From assembly GCA_964568355.1 (NCBI GenBank), contig CAZMRK010000455.1:1-5962 (forward strand): a stretch of 5,962 nt of DNA, written 5' to 3'. Below are positions 5,513 to 5,962 of this stretch, in pieces. The DNA is from JAJPJX01 sp964568355 (GTDB taxonomy: Bacteria > Acidobacteriota > Terriglobia > Bryobacterales > Bryobacteraceae). Each line of letters starts with the position of its first letter. The first letter of the stretch is position 1. The notes below the pieces were generated by a model that saw nothing but the letters and a program-made list of their open reading frames with translations, was not told the DNA's origin and did not search any database. Made by a program: the position numbers and the translations under genes.

Positions 5513-5962
5513 GACTGCGGAGGTCCGGTGCGGAAGCCGGTCAGTTCGACCAGCCGTTTTTCGAGCTGCGCTAAAGCCTCTTCGGGCCGCGCCTTCTGCC
5601 CCAGGACGGCGTGAACCGCCAGGTAATAGGCCCTCGATACCTCGCCATATTTGCTTCCGGTAACCGTGGAGGGGCGCGCGATCCACGACTCCCTGCTGGA
5701 ATTCTGGAACAGCGCCACCCAGGGCAAGGTGCGTGCCAGGTCCGGATTTTCGTAGAGAGAGGGAATCGTCGGCAAATAGCCCCGGGCGAGCGCCCGGCGC
5801 AATTGTACCTCGGCTCCGCTGAGATAGAGCGCCAGTTGAACTGCCTCGCGGCGGTGCGCGCAATAGCGCGAAACCGCCAGATGAAAGCCGCCGGTGGTCT
5901 GGGCCCTCCCCGCGGGTCCGGCGGGCAGCAGCGTCACGGCGAATCGGCCTTGGATCGGCGCA
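5509..5962 (-). CDS. ABC transporter sugar-binding protein, C-terminal part (trehalose/maltose ThuE-like)
   Basis: The last 150 residues of an extracellular solute-binding protein family 1 member. The 5' end lies beyond the right edge; the family is usually 400-450 residues, so roughly 250-300 are missing. The frame is open to the edge, so the in-frame GTG at 5937 is internal. Visible landmarks, numbered from the first complete codon, are GRFAVTLLPAGPAG (5-18), GGFHLAVS (24-31), ALYLSGAEVQ (44-53), GYLPTIPSLYENPDL (61-75), ARPSTVTGSKYGEVS (95-109), AVHAVLGQK (115-123) and PEEALAQLE (126-134). The RPSTVTG-KY--VS signature recalls trehalose/maltose-type (ThuE-like) binding proteins, but ligand specificity cannot be fixed from this part. 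The stop (TGA, 5511-5509) overlaps the kinase ATG (5512-5510). A kinase rather than a permease follows it, so any permease genes must lie upstream, outside the window, or be absent. An orphan binding protein serving as a sensor partner is possible. Confidence 0.88.
   Translation of the reverse strand, partial: APIQGRFAVTLLPAGPAGRAQTTGGFHLAVSRYCAHRREAVQLALYLSGAEVQLRRALARGYLPTIPSLYENPDLARTLPWVALFQNSSRESWIARPSTVTGSKYGEVSRAYYLAVHAVLGQKARPEEALAQLEKRLVELTGFRTGPPQS

Noticed and set aside
4304..5614. Open frame of 436 codons on the + strand, and a similar one at 3194-4270
   Set aside because: Both lie antisense to the histidine kinase, are rich in Arg, Gln and His as expected for a GC-rich shadow, and show no domain.
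5513..5863. 117-codon N-terminal extension of the kinase frame
   Set aside because: It covers the binding-protein gene in another frame, looks like random Arg/Gly/Pro-rich sequence and precedes a natural basic N-terminus and TM1 at the ATG at 5512.

Overview
The window is GC-rich and densely coding, and looks like an accessory carbohydrate-handling region of a soil-type Acidobacteriota (Solibacter/Bryobacter-like). This placement is inferred from gene content: Tat-exported sugar isomerase-like TIM barrels next to a secreted ThuA-like protein, a small exported beta/glycine-rich protein of a kind I associate with acidobacteria, and an HDFNN-type hybrid histidine kinase. No rRNA or other marker gene confirms it.

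Left half (80-3122, + strand): four genes in one direction. The first encodes a Tat-signal TIM-barrel protein of the xylose isomerase-like/AP endonuclease 2 superfamily. A 67-bp gap with a perfect 8-bp hairpin follows, then a ThuA-like protein with a Sec-type signal peptide, then a second Tat-signal TIM-barrel protein whose start lies at or just after the ThuA stop codon. After 34 bp comes a small exported protein of unknown function. The first three genes look like one unit acting on sugars outside the cytoplasm. By analogy with known ThuA and TIM-barrel enzymes of 3-keto-sugar metabolism they may process oxidised (keto) glycosides, but the sugar oxidoreductase such a pathway needs is not in the window.

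Right half (3107-5962, - strand): two genes read leftward. The right edge holds the C-terminal 150 residues of a family-1 ABC sugar-binding protein, closest by eye to trehalose/maltose (ThuE-type) binding proteins. Its stop codon overlaps the start of an 801-residue membrane hybrid histidine kinase (TM, periplasmic helical domain, TM, HAMP, PAS, HisKA, HATPase, receiver) in an ATGA arrangement with no Shine-Dalgarno sequence. The binding protein and kinase are therefore probably translationally coupled, and may form a solute-sensing pair. The kinase gene ends convergently, overlapping the 3' end of the small exported-protein gene by 16 bp.

Taken together, a sugar-binding protein and sensor kinase face a secreted sugar-modifying cassette. 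Whether the sensor controls the cassette cannot be told from the sequence. I see no tRNA, rRNA, insertion sequence, CRISPR array or convincing intrinsic terminator. There is no gene-free stretch longer than 300 bp; bases 1-79 hold no gene I can assign.
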